In this document: positions 1-7,382 of the stretch, one piece after another
How positions within the stretch are numbered: the first letter of the stretch is position 1
How the letters are laid out: every line of letters starts with the position of its first letter
DNA from: VRUB01 sp046758085
GTDB lineage: Bacteria > Pseudomonadota > Gammaproteobacteria > Acidiferrobacterales > SPGG2
DNA length: 17,913 nucleotides
Direction of reading: 5' to 3'
Assembly (NCBI GenBank): GCA_046758085.1
Contig: JBHHZP010000069.1
Location: forward strand, 1-17,913
Made by a program: the position numbers and the translations under genes
Notes under the pieces: model-generated
Databases searched by the model: none
What the model was told of the DNA's origin: nothing
What the model saw: the letters and a program-made list of their open reading frames with translations, nothing else

Positions 1-67
1 AGGTATCCACAGCGTGTCTCGGAATCAAAGGCGTGATCCATGCATCGGGTGGTTGTGGGACAGCAGC

Positions 68-87
68 GGGTTGACCCCCCTTTTTTT
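68..87 (+). terminator. Possible weak terminator upstream of asd
   Basis: A GGG-TTGA-CCC mini-hairpin (68-77) is followed by further Cs and a run of seven Ts (81-87). The stem is only three base pairs, so this may just be a T-rich tract. It would end a transcript arriving from outside the window. No coding end is recognisable in the first 60 bases. Confidence 0.25.
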
Positions 88-143
88 ATTGACACGTTTA
101 AATATCTATAAGTCGGTCTGCCGGCTACCAATAGGTGACATCC

Positions 144-1166
144 ATGAGCACGCAATTCGACGTCGCAGTACTCGGCGCTACCGGTGTAGTTGGCGAAGCG
201 ATTTTGTCCATCCTGGCGGAACGTGCATTCCCCGTAGGAACCGTGTACGCGCTGGCCTCCAGTCGCTCGGCTGGGACCCAGGTTGCATTCGCGGACCAAC
301 GCCTGACGGTACACGATGTCGCGAGCTTCGATTTCTCGCTGGTGCAGATCGCCCTGTTTTCAGCGGGCGCATCTGTCTCTGCGGAGTACGCGCCCAAAGC
401 AGCCGCTCGCGGTTGTATCGTTATCGATAACACCTCCCGGTTTCGTTATGACGACGACGTACCGCTGGTTGTGCCGGAAGTAAACGCGGCGGCAATCGGT
501 GACTACAAGCAGCGAGGAATTATCGCCAATCCCAACTGCTCCACCATTCAGCTGGTGGTGGCGCTGAAGCCGATTTACGACGCAGTCGGCATCGAGCGCA
601 TCAACATTTGCACCTATCAATCGGTCTCTGGCACGGGCAAGGAAGGGATCGACGAGCTTTCATCGCAGACGGTATCGTTGCTCAACGGTAAGCCTGTTGA
701 GCCCCAGGTCTACCCCAAGCAGATCGCGTTTAACGTGTTGCCCCATATTGATGAGTTTCAGGACAACGGCTATACCAAGGAAGAGATGAAGCTTGTCTGG
801 GAGACGCAGAAAATACTGGGTAACAAGAGCATAAAAGTAAATCCAACCACAGCGCGCGTGCCGGTATTCTTTGGGCACTCGGAAGCGGTGCACCTCGAAA
901 CGCGAGAAAAGCTCACGCTGGATGCGGCCCGCGAGGTATTACGGGCGGCCCCGGGCGTAGAGGTTATGGACGAGCGCCAGGCCCGAGACTACCCTACCGC
1001 CGTGACCGAGGCTGCTAACCACGATTCGGTGTTCGTCGGGCGCATTCGCGAGGATATCACCCATTCCCGAGGCCTGGATTTGTGGGTGGTGGCCGATAAC
1101 GTGCGAAAGGGCGCGGCCCTGAACAGCGTCCAGATTGCGGAGTATTTGGTAAAAGACTATCTATAA
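144..1166 (+). CDS. asd: Aspartate-semialdehyde dehydrogenase
   Basis: Catalyses NADPH-dependent reduction of aspartyl-4-phosphate to aspartate semialdehyde, the branch point to lysine/diaminopimelate, threonine and methionine; cytosolic. The 340-residue protein opens with a Rossmann nucleotide-binding motif (GATGVVG, residues 11-17). It has the catalytic cysteine in NPNCST (C132) and the active-site histidine in GHSE (H245). The length suits the short, Pseudomonas-like Asd type. I chose ATG 144 because AGGTGA (133-138) sits correctly as a ribosome binding site; an in-frame GTG at 135 lies inside that site. The preceding stretch (80-115) is AT-rich and has TTGACA at 89-94 and TATAAG at 107-112, but their 12-nt spacing is too short for a standard promoter. 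The asd-fimV order is the one known from Pseudomonas. No oddities in the coding sequence. Confidence 0.96.
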   Translation: MSTQFDVAVLGATGVVGEAILSILAERAFPVGTVYALASSRSAGTQVAFADQRLTVHDVASFDFSLVQIALFSAGASVSAEYAPKAAARGCIVIDNTSRFRYDDDVPLVVPEVNAAAIGDYKQRGIIANPNCSTIQLVVALKPIYDAVGIERINICTYQSVSGTGKEGIDELSSQTVSLLNGKPVEPQVYPKQIAFNVLPHIDEFQDNGYTKEEMKLVWETQKILGNKSIKVNPTTARVPVFFGHSEAVHLETREKLTLDAAREVLRAAPGVEVMDERQARDYPTAVTEAANHDSVFVGRIREDITHSRGLDLWVVADNVRKGAALNSVQIAEYLVKDYL

Positions 1167-1233
1167 ACTATAGTTATTTAAGGTTTATAAAGGCTGTTGA
1201 TACTATACGGCCATAAGCGTCAGTATTATAAGC

Positions 1234-1239
1234 TATAAT
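1234..1239 (+). promoter_or_regulatory. Possible -10 box for fimV
   Basis: A perfect TATAAT lies 40 nt before the fimV ATG in an AT-rich gap that also holds a 10-bp palindrome AACTATAGTT (1166-1175) and TTGATA (1197-1202). No -35 box sits at 16-18 nt from the TATAAT, so the promoter is tentative. Confidence 0.3.
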
Positions 1240-1278
1240 CACTGAGAGAAGCTGCCTAAAATCAGGGGTGATTTGGTA

Positions 1279-4200
1279 ATGATCCGACCGGCTAGGGGCA
1301 TGTCGCGGACGGCGCGGCTTTTTGTAGTGGGTGGCGTTATGGCAGCGATGCCCGTCATCTCACACGCCCTTGGTCTCGGTAATCTGACGGTGGATTCGGC
1401 CTTGAACGAATCGCTCAAGGCCGAGATCGAGTTCACCTCGGCGAATAAGAAGGAACTCAAGAGCCTGAACGTAACGTTGGCGCCGCGCGGCGCCTTCGAT
1501 GCGGCCGGCATTCAGTGGTTACCCTACCTCTCCGACATCAAATTCACCGTGGCCAGGCGCCTTGATGGGCGTTCGTTTATTCAGCTCACTTCGGAACAGG
1601 CCATCCGGGAGCCGTTTCTGCATTTTCTGTTACAGGCAGAGTGGGCGGGCGGCCGGTTGACCCGCGAATTTACCGCATTGATCGACCCGCCCTACCTCCT
1701 CGCAGGCCGGGCGCCACCGGTCAATGTTCCACAAACCGGTAGCTCGGAGGCGATTATGAGCGCGCCGCCCCCCGTCATGGGCGCGGTGCCGGAAGCGGCA
1801 CCGCAAGCGGTTGCCGAGCCGTTGCCGGCGACGCCTGCGCCGGTGGCACAACCGGATATGGCGGCGGTGGAGCCGGAGCGCGCACCGGAACCGCAGCCCA
1901 CGGTGTCGGCGCCGGCGGAGCTGGAGCCAATGGTCAGCGCAGCCCCAGAGCCCGAGCCGGCGCCTGTGGCGACGACGGATTTCGAGTTACTCGGTCCGCC
2001 TGAAATGGGTGAATCGAGTGTGGCCATATCGCCCGATACCGGATGGCCGGTTGTGGCCAGTGCGGCGCCGACCACAGTCATACCGACACAAACCGATGTG
2101 GTGATTACGGAGGCGGCGGTCGCGGCGGCAGCGGGCACGCCGGGACCGACATGGGCTAACACGGGCCAATACGAGGTTAAACGCGGCGATACCCTGTGGC
2201 ACATCGCGGAATCAATCAGGGTCGATCAGAGCTTGAGCATCGAGCAGGTCGTCATGGCGCTGTACGAGACCAATCGCGACGCCTTTTTCGACAACAACGT
2301 CAACAATGTCTGGGCAGGAAAGGTGCTCATGATCCCCGAGCGCCCAGAGGTGCAGGTGTTGTCGGCCCAGGACGCACGTCAGGTGTTCCTGGCGCAATAT
2401 GACGATTGGCAGGCGTACAAGATCAAGCTGGCGAGCGCTAGTCAGATGATCAAGGTGGCCAGCGAACCGGCGGAAACGGAACAAGCCGAGGCGAGCATGG
2501 CGCGGGAACAAGAGTCCATGCCTGCGCATGGCAAACAGCCGAGCACGACCACGCAACAAGAACAAACAAAGCCCGGCAGTCAGTCACTTGCCGCGAAGAC
2601 TCAGCAAGACGAGCAGCCGATCAAAGCACAGGACACGCCGCAAAAGCCGCGCACGGAGAAGTCTACGGACGCTGCGGGTACCCCCGCCGTCGCTGCTAGG
2701 CCCAGGCCCTCGGGCGACCTTTTGAAGATCGTGCGCGCAACGATCGAGCGCGAGAGCGCCGGCAAGGCGGCCAAGGTAGCGGAAGGCGAGTCAGCTATGG
2801 ATAGCGAGCAGGCTGAGCGCCTCGCGCTGGCGCAACGGGCTACGACGCTGGACGAGTCGTTGGAGTCCCGGCAGATGCAGCAACAGGACCTGGAAGAGCG
2901 TATCGGCACGGTGGGGTCGCAGATCCAAAAAGAGAAACGCCTCATCGAGATCGAGAACGAATCTCTGGCCCAGGCGCAACCCGACGCGACAGGGTCCGGG
3001 AAAGTGAGTGGCGCGAGCAAGTCGTCAGCCGCCGAGGTAGCTGCTGCGGGTGGCGCAGCCGCGACTCAGAAGGGCGCGGCGAAAGCGACGCCGACGAAAC
3101 CGAAAGCGCAGGCCAAGCCAGCTCCGCTCGCGGCCGGCGCGGAGAAAAAGAAGGTGCAGACAAAGACCGCAGCGCAGCCGAAGAAACGGAAGCCACGACG
3201 CATTACACCACCGCCAAAGCCGGAAGAAAAAGGGATACTCGCGACGGTTCAGGACATCATGAGCGACTATATGATGCAAGCGGTCGCGGCCATCGTGGCC
3301 CTGGCGGGCGGCTTGATTCTTCTGACCTACCTGAGGCGGCGACGCCAGGCCGAGGCTGAGTTCGAGGAAAGCATTCTCACCGATACCGGTGCCTCGACCG
3401 AAGAGCCCGCCATAACCGACAGCGGAGAGCGAGTGACGACCTCGGCCGGCAATACTTCGTTTCTGAGTGACTTTAGTCAGGGCGGCATGGGCAATATCTC
3501 CACGGATGAGGTCGATCCGCTGGCGGAGACTGAGGTGTATCTGGCATATGGGCGTGACGAGCAGGCCGAGGAGATACTAAAAGAGGCCGTAGCCAAAGAT
3601 CCGACACGTCACGAACTCAAAGTGAAGTTGTTGGAGATCTATAGTCAGCGTAAAGACGTTTCCGCCTTCGAGACGCTTGCCGAAGAGCTGTACGCGGCGT
3701 TGGAGGGGCGGGGCGGTGATTTGTGGAACAAGGTCGCCGATATGGGTCGGCGGCTCAATCCCGATAATCCGATGTTCCAGGGTCTGGCACCTACGACGGG
3801 GCCATCGGTTCCCGAGCCCATACCGTTCGCGCCCGAGACGCCTACGGCACCCCCCGCGGAAGGACCCGAGTCGCCTCCGGATCTGGAATTTGAATCGGCC
3901 CCGGGTGCCGTGGCGGCAGAGGCGGGTGTGGGTGTCGATGATTCCGCGGTCGAGCTAGATGCGGGCACCGCCACCGGCGAAGTGGCCGCAGCGCCTACGG
4001 ACAGTGATCTCGAGTTCGACCTGGATTTGGAGACGGCGGCCGCCGCCGCGAAGGAAGAGGATTCGCACCTAGGGGATACCTCGGAGCTGGCTGCCCAGGA
4101 CATGGCGGTACCTGCGGCCGCCGAAGCAGCGGCGGAAGAGGGACTCGGGCTGGGCGAGCAGCCGGCCGAGAATGTCGTCGATTTTGATATCACCGCGGGC

Positions 4201-4515
4201 GAAGCGCCGCCTGAGGCTGTAGTGGCGGTTGAAGACACAAGCGCTGGCGCCGAGGCCGGGGATGCGCAGTGGGATCTCGATGCCGTGCCCGAAGCCGCCG
4301 TCGAGACGGGTCTTGATGAACCGGCGTCGGATACAGGTCCGGGCGCAGAAGACTCACAACAGTGGGATGAGACTGCTACCAAGCTCGATCTCGCCAAAGC
4401 CTACGTAGACATGGGTGATGCCGAAGGCGCCCGCAGCATTTTGGACGAGGTGCTTGCGGAAGGTAACGAAGATCAGAAAAAACAAGCTGCAGAGCTTGCA
4501 GCACAGATCGCGTAA
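1279..4515 (+). CDS. fimV: FimV/HubP-family polar hub protein
   Basis: FimV-family proteins are inner-membrane proteins that bind peptidoglycan and organise the cell pole; in Pseudomonas FimV is needed for type IV pilus twitching, and in Vibrio HubP anchors chromosome and flagellar machinery. The 1078-residue protein has a signal peptide ending near SHA (28-30) and the conserved FimV N-terminal block starting LGLG and containing SALNESLKAEI. A Pro/Ala/Glu-rich linker leads to a LysM domain at about 298-350 (YEVKRGDTLWHIAES). Lys/Ala-rich and coiled-coil stretches (about 510-565) precede one membrane span (about 668-688) followed by RRRR. A TPR-like segment (about 751-810), a long acidic cytoplasmic region and the conserved C-terminal FimV motif (about 1034-1078, TKLDLAKAYVDMGD) complete it. 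AGGGGTGA (1264-1271) supports ATG 1279; an in-frame TTG at 1273 is too close. The repetitive composition creates many antisense ORFs. The truA that often follows fimV is absent. Confidence 0.93.
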   Translation: MIRPARGMSRTARLFVVGGVMAAMPVISHALGLGNLTVDSALNESLKAEIEFTSANKKELKSLNVTLAPRGAFDAAGIQWLPYLSDIKFTVARRLDGRSFIQLTSEQAIREPFLHFLLQAEWAGGRLTREFTALIDPPYLLAGRAPPVNVPQTGSSEAIMSAPPPVMGAVPEAAPQAVAEPLPATPAPVAQPDMAAVEPERAPEPQPTVSAPAELEPMVSAAPEPEPAPVATTDFELLGPPEMGESSVAISPDTGWPVVASAAPTTVIPTQTDVVITEAAVAAAAGTPGPTWANTGQYEVKRGDTLWHIAESIRVDQSLSIEQVVMALYETNRDAFFDNNVNNVWAGKVLMIPERPEVQVLSAQDARQVFLAQYDDWQAYKIKLASASQMIKVASEPAETEQAEASMAREQESMPAHGKQPSTTTQQEQTKPGSQSLAAKTQQDEQPIKAQDTPQKPRTEKSTDAAGTPAVAARPRPSGDLLKIVRATIERESAGKAAKVAEGESAMDSEQAERLALAQRATTLDESLESRQMQQQDLEERIGTVGSQIQKEKRLIEIENESLAQAQPDATGSGKVSGASKSSAAEVAAAGGAAATQKGAAKATPTKPKAQAKPAPLAAGAEKKKVQTKTAAQPKKRKPRRITPPPKPEEKGILATVQDIMSDYMMQAVAAIVALAGGLILLTYLRRRRQAEAEFEESILTDTGASTEEPAITDSGERVTTSAGNTSFLSDFSQGGMGNISTDEVDPLAETEVYLAYGRDEQAEEILKEAVAKDPTRHELKVKLLEIYSQRKDVSAFETLAEELYAALEGRGGDLWNKVADMGRRLNPDNPMFQGLAPTTGPSVPEPIPFAPETPTAPPAEGPESPPDLEFESAPGAVAAEAGVGVDDSAVELDAGTATGEVAAAPTDSDLEFDLDLETAAAAAKEEDSHLGDTSELAAQDMAVPAAAEAAAEEGLGLGEQPAENVVDFDITAGEAPPEAVVAVEDTSAGAEAGDAQWDLDAVPEAAVETGLDEPASDTGPGAEDSQQWDETATKLDLAKAYVDMGDAEGARSILDEVLAEGNEDQKKQAAELAAQIA

Positions 4516-4518
4516 TGC

Positions 4519-4610
4519 GTGAGGTGTGAAACATAAAGCGTATGGGGAACAGCCCAATCTGGCACAGACTCCCCTCGGTTGCAGTTTCCTTGATTCTCCT
4601 CACCCCTCAC
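4519..4610. repeat. Imperfect inverted repeat between convergent fimV and folA
   Basis: GTGAGGTGTGA (4519-4529) is complementary to TCACCCCTCAC (4600-4610) except at one position, enclosing about 70 nt. The right arm overlaps the folA stop codon and is followed by a T-rich stretch (ACTTTTCTTT), so it could help end fimV transcription. No compact stem-loop terminator is visible in this gap. It could also be a small palindromic insertion. Confidence 0.4.
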
Positions 4611-5107
4611 ACTTTTCTTTCCAGGGTGATAAAGCTGAAGGCGTAAGGATGCCGGTCGTCCGCCTCGTAGCGTTCCCTGTCAAGCTCAATCCATTCGTTC
4701 CAGTCGAACTCGGGAAACCGGGTGTCGCCCGGGATTCGCGCGTGGACCAGAGTCAGGTACAAACGATGTGCCCGGGGCAAGAGCTGGGCATACAGACTGG
4801 CGCCACCGATCACAAAGACCTCCCGATCGCCGTGCACGGTGGTCAGTGCCGCATCGATGGAGGGAACCACAGTGGCGCCAGCAGCGGGGTAGCCTGGTCT
4901 TGTGGTAAGGATCACATTGGTGCGTTGCGGGAGGCACTTGCCTAAGGATTCCCAGGTACGCCGCCCCATAAGCACGTAATGGCCCGTTGTGAGCGCGCGG
5001 AAATGCCTGAGATCCGCCGACAGGCGCCACGGCAGGGCATTATTAGCGCCGATGACCCTGTTTTCTGCCATCGCAACGATCAAGCAGATCCTGGGTTTAG
5101 CGACCAT
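4607..5107 (-). CDS. folA: Dihydrofolate reductase
   Basis: Reduces dihydrofolate to tetrahydrofolate with NADPH, recycling the dihydrofolate made by thymidylate synthase; cytosolic and the target of trimethoprim. The 166-residue protein is close to the usual length of about 160. It shows the substrate-site motif LPWRLSADL (25-33), with Asp32 equivalent to E. coli Asp27 and Trp27 to Trp22. It also has the NADPH-site motif MGRRTWESLG (47-56) and VIGGASLYAQ (99-108). It starts 58 nt after the end of thyA on the same strand, so the two are probably co-transcribed, the common thyA-folA pairing. The ribosome binding site before ATG 5107 is weak. No known resistance substitution can be judged from reading alone. 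Confidence 0.96.
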   Translation of the reverse strand: MVAKPRICLIVAMAENRVIGANNALPWRLSADLRHFRALTTGHYVLMGRRTWESLGKCLPQRTNVILTTRPGYPAAGATVVPSIDAALTTVHGDREVFVIGGASLYAQLLPRAHRLYLTLVHARIPGDTRFPEFDWNEWIELDRERYEADDRHPYAFSFITLERKV

Positions 5108-5165
5108 ACTTCGTTGCTTTCGGTGCTGTATATCTGCAGGGAGCGCAATAACGAGCGGGCGTCGC

Positions 5166-5960
5166 TCACACGGCGACGGTGGCCTTGAGTGCGGGATAGG
5201 GGTCGTAGTTCAGCAAGGTGAAATCATCGTAGTCAAAATCAAGCAGCGAGGTTTTCTCGGGGTTCAGGTGCATCTGCGGCAGCGGCCTGGGCGTGCGGGC
5301 GAGCTGGGTGTGTGCCTGCTCCAGGTGGTTCAGGTACAGGTGCGCATCGCCGAATGTGTGAACGAACTCGCCGGGCTGCAGCTCCGTCACCTGTGCCACC
5401 ATCAGTGTCAGTAATGAATAGGATGCAATGTTGAAGGGGACGCCCAGAAACACGTCCGCGCTGCGCTGGTAGAGCTGGCACGACAGACGTCCGTCGGCAA
5501 CGTAGAACTGAAAGAAGGCATGGCATGGGGGCAGCGCCATGCGCGCAATGTCCGACACGTTCCAGGCGCTTACCAGAAGGCGGCGTGAGTCCGGGTTGGT
5601 CTTGATCTCGTGCACCATATTGCTAATCTGGTCGATCTTGCGCCCGTCCGGGGCCGACCATGAGCGCCACTGGGCCCCGTATACTGGCCCGAGGTCGCCA
5701 TGCTCGTCGGCCCATTCGTCCCAGATCCTAACGCCGTGCTTCTGCAAATAACGTACATTCGTCTCGCCGCGCAATAACCACAGCAGCTCATAGATGATTG
5801 ACTTCATGTGAAGTTTTTTCGTGGTCAACGCCGGGAACCCTTGTGAGAGATTGAAACGCATCTGGTAACCGAAGACGCTTTTCGTGCCGGTACCCGTACG
5901 GTCTTGTTTGTGGGTCCCGTGTTCGAGGACGAAGTGCATCAGGTCGAGATATTGCTGCAT
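5166..5960 (-). CDS. thyA: Thymidylate synthase
   Basis: Converts dUMP to dTMP using methylene-tetrahydrofolate as methyl donor and reductant, yielding dihydrofolate for FolA. At 264 residues it matches the E. coli enzyme in length. The key residues fall at the same numbers: Arg21, Arg126/Arg127 (DSRRLLV), catalytic Cys146 (LPPCHAFFQ), Asp169, Asn177, His207 and Tyr209. The start at 5960 (MQQYLDLM) is fixed by homology; the ribosome binding site is poor. In many gammaproteobacteria thyA follows lgt; here the upstream same-strand gene is a rhomboid protease, 148 nt away, which is an unusual neighbour. folA follows directly. Confidence 0.97.
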   Translation of the reverse strand: MQQYLDLMHFVLEHGTHKQDRTGTGTKSVFGYQMRFNLSQGFPALTTKKLHMKSIIYELLWLLRGETNVRYLQKHGVRIWDEWADEHGDLGPVYGAQWRSWSAPDGRKIDQISNMVHEIKTNPDSRRLLVSAWNVSDIARMALPPCHAFFQFYVADGRLSCQLYQRSADVFLGVPFNIASYSLLTLMVAQVTELQPGEFVHTFGDAHLYLNHLEQAHTQLARTPRPLPQMHLNPEKTSLLDFDYDDFTLLNYDPYPALKATVAV

Positions 5961-6023
5961 GTCGGCATTGGTCCAGTTAGCGAGTTGATGACATCATTGA
6001 ATCAGCGCTGGCCATAGACCCCG

Positions 6024-6108
6024 TTAAGCGAGGGCGAAAATATTGGCCAGCGTCTCGAGCGCCCCATCAGTTTTACATCTCCGCCGCCAATGCCTCCACC
6101 GCGATGAG
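6024..6108 (-). pseudogene. Probable remnant of a prepilin peptidase (A24 family) active-site segment
   Basis: Immediately after the rhomboid stop codon, the same strand reads GGGIGGGDVKLMG (from about 6100 down to 6063). This is nearly identical to the second aspartate motif (GxGDxK) of type IV prepilin peptidases/CpaA-TadV, typically GGxGGGDVKLL followed by alanine/glycine-rich membrane residues. After KLM the frame breaks. In the -1 frame the reading continues GALETLANIFALA and stops at 6024, as if one G had been lost from a run of G. There is no start codon, no first aspartate motif and no room for the rest of an enzyme, so this would be a short decayed fragment. A chance match is possible because it is only about 12 residues. 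Confidence 0.4.
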
Positions 6109-6801
6109 TTATCTCGGCGGAGCAAGCAGGCGCACATTCTTGTGCTTGAACAGCGGGATCAACGCAAGCCCGGCCACGAAACCGCCAATATGCGCCCCGA
6201 AGGCCACTCCAGGTTGATTCGGGTTCGAGAATGCCTGACTGATCAGCTGCAACAGGAACCAGAAACCAAGCACCCACATTGCCGGCAGGCGAACCAGTTG
6301 AGAAAAGAACCCGAGGGGAATGAGAACCAGCACCCGGGCATGTGGGTATAGCAGCAGGTACGCCCCCAAGACGCCGGAGATGGCGCCGCTCGCACCGATC
6401 ATCGGGATCGTGGATTCGGAGTTGGGCAGCGCATGTGCGAACACCGCGACGGCGCCACATATTAAATAGAAGACCACAAAGCGAACATGGCCCATACTGT
6501 CTTCCACGTTATTGCCGAATATCCAAAGATAGAGCATGTTGCCGATCAGGTGCATCCACCCGCCGTGGAGAAACATCGACGACAGTATCGTTACGGGTGC
6601 CGGGATGACTTGTATTTCAGGCGGTAGCTCGCGATAACCGAACAACACGGCGGGCACTACACCGAGGCTATATGCGATCATCTGTTGGCCAGAGGGGCCC
6701 ATCGCAAATTCCCATAGAAAGATCACAGCGCAGGCAACAATAATACCTACCGTGATATACGGCTGAATCGAGGTCGGGTTGTCGTCGTGCAGAGGGATCA
6801 T
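6109..6801 (-). CDS. Rhomboid-family intramembrane serine protease
   Basis: Rhomboids cleave membrane-spanning segments of other proteins inside the bilayer; the substrate here is unknown. The 230-residue protein has about six hydrophobic helices. The motif HGGWMHLIGNMLYLWIFG (79-96) carries conserved His84 and Asn88. The catalytic Ser138 lies in GASGAISG (136-143), and the partner His204 in FGAHIGGF (201-208). Both dyad residues are present, so it should be active. The N-terminus (MIPLHDDNPT) resembles the GlpG/YqgP-like bacterial group with a short cytoplasmic start. No clear ribosome binding site precedes ATG 6801. It is transcribed toward thyA, but the 148-nt gap holding a probable pseudogene fragment argues against tight coupling. 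Confidence 0.93.
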   Translation of the reverse strand: MIPLHDDNPTSIQPYITVGIIVACAVIFLWEFAMGPSGQQMIAYSLGVVPAVLFGYRELPPEIQVIPAPVTILSSMFLHGGWMHLIGNMLYLWIFGNNVEDSMGHVRFVVFYLICGAVAVFAHALPNSESTIPMIGASGAISGVLGAYLLLYPHARVLVLIPLGFFSQLVRLPAMWVLGFWFLLQLISQAFSNPNQPGVAFGAHIGGFVAGLALIPLFKHKNVRLLAPPR

Positions 6802-7117
6802 AAGTGGGCAGCCGAAAGCTTATCACAGACCGTGTGTGTTCAACGAAGCGGCGACTGGTACAATGGGACGAGACACGGCGGCACAACAGCGGCTTAGGTT
6901 TGCCGCCCCGAAGCTGACGGCCGCGCCAGCCCCGCGTGATCTGGCAGGCCGCCTCATAAAAGCATTCTACGAGGGAACAACGCTGTGCGTGCGTGTCCGA
7001 CGGCCACGACAGGGAGCGCGGGCTTGAGTTGCTGCCACAAAATATCACCGGGCGGTATTGACGCGCGGGAAATTCTTACTTATATTTCAATGGTTTGCGC
7101 GCGATCACAACGATTAT
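6802..7117. other. Intergenic gap between rhomboid gene and tRNA cluster
   Basis: This 316-nt divergent gap holds the promoter region of the rhomboid gene (minus strand) and, at its right end, a strong promoter for the tRNA cluster (plus strand). A 54-codon plus-strand reading frame (6863-7027, starting MGRDTAAQQR) lies inside. It has no ribosome binding site and no recognised domain, so I do not call it a gene. Confidence 0.5.
7058..7086 (+). promoter_or_regulatory. Sigma-70 promoter of tRNA-Pro / tRNA cluster
   Basis: TTGACG (7058-7063) and TATATT (7081-7086) are separated by exactly 17 nt, both close to consensus. Transcription would begin near 7093, about 25 nt before the tRNA-Pro gene, leaving a short 5' leader for RNase P. 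Confidence 0.75.
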
Positions 7118-7194
<77 letters not shown>

Positions 7195-7345
7195 CATTGG
7201 CACAGTGTGCGAGGCATTTATGTAGCTTTCTCCCCGGCGGCTGCAAACTGTTTTCAGCAGCGTATGAAGGTCGACAACCGTGTGGTGGTCATGTTCAAGA
7301 GCGCTGTGGATGGCGACATTAAAATCGCGCTTATTGCTTTTCGAT

Positions 7346-7375
7346 TTGAAAAACGCAACCGACCGACTTTTTAAT
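7346..7375 (+). promoter_or_regulatory. Possible promoter of the split tRNA-Arg gene
   Basis: TTGAAA (7346-7351) and TTTAAT (7370-7375) are 18 nt apart. Transcription would begin at about 7382, almost exactly at the tRNA 5' end. The rest of the 188-nt gap after tRNA-Pro holds only an unsupported 36-codon reading frame (7264-7374). Confidence 0.45.
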
Positions 7376-7382
7376 GTTCAAT

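Noticed and set aside
89..112. TTGACA/TATAAG pair before asd
   Set aside because: Spacing of 12 nt is too short for a sigma-70 promoter; kept only as a remark in the asd entry.
1692..4397. Several long antisense frames opposite fimV (for example 3645-4397)
   Set aside because: Low-complexity Ser/Ala/Pro-rich shadows caused by the repetitive, GC-rich fimV codons; no start signals.
6863..7027. 54-codon plus-strand frame between the rhomboid gene and tRNA-Pro
   Set aside because: No ribosome binding site, no recognisable domain, Arg/Ala-rich composition as expected from GC-rich non-coding DNA.
7264..7374. 36-codon plus-strand frame (MKVDNRVVVMF) between tRNA-Pro and tRNA-Arg
   Set aside because: A faint likeness to the start of FKBP-type proteins, but too short, without a ribosome binding site, and overlapping the likely tRNA-Arg promoter.
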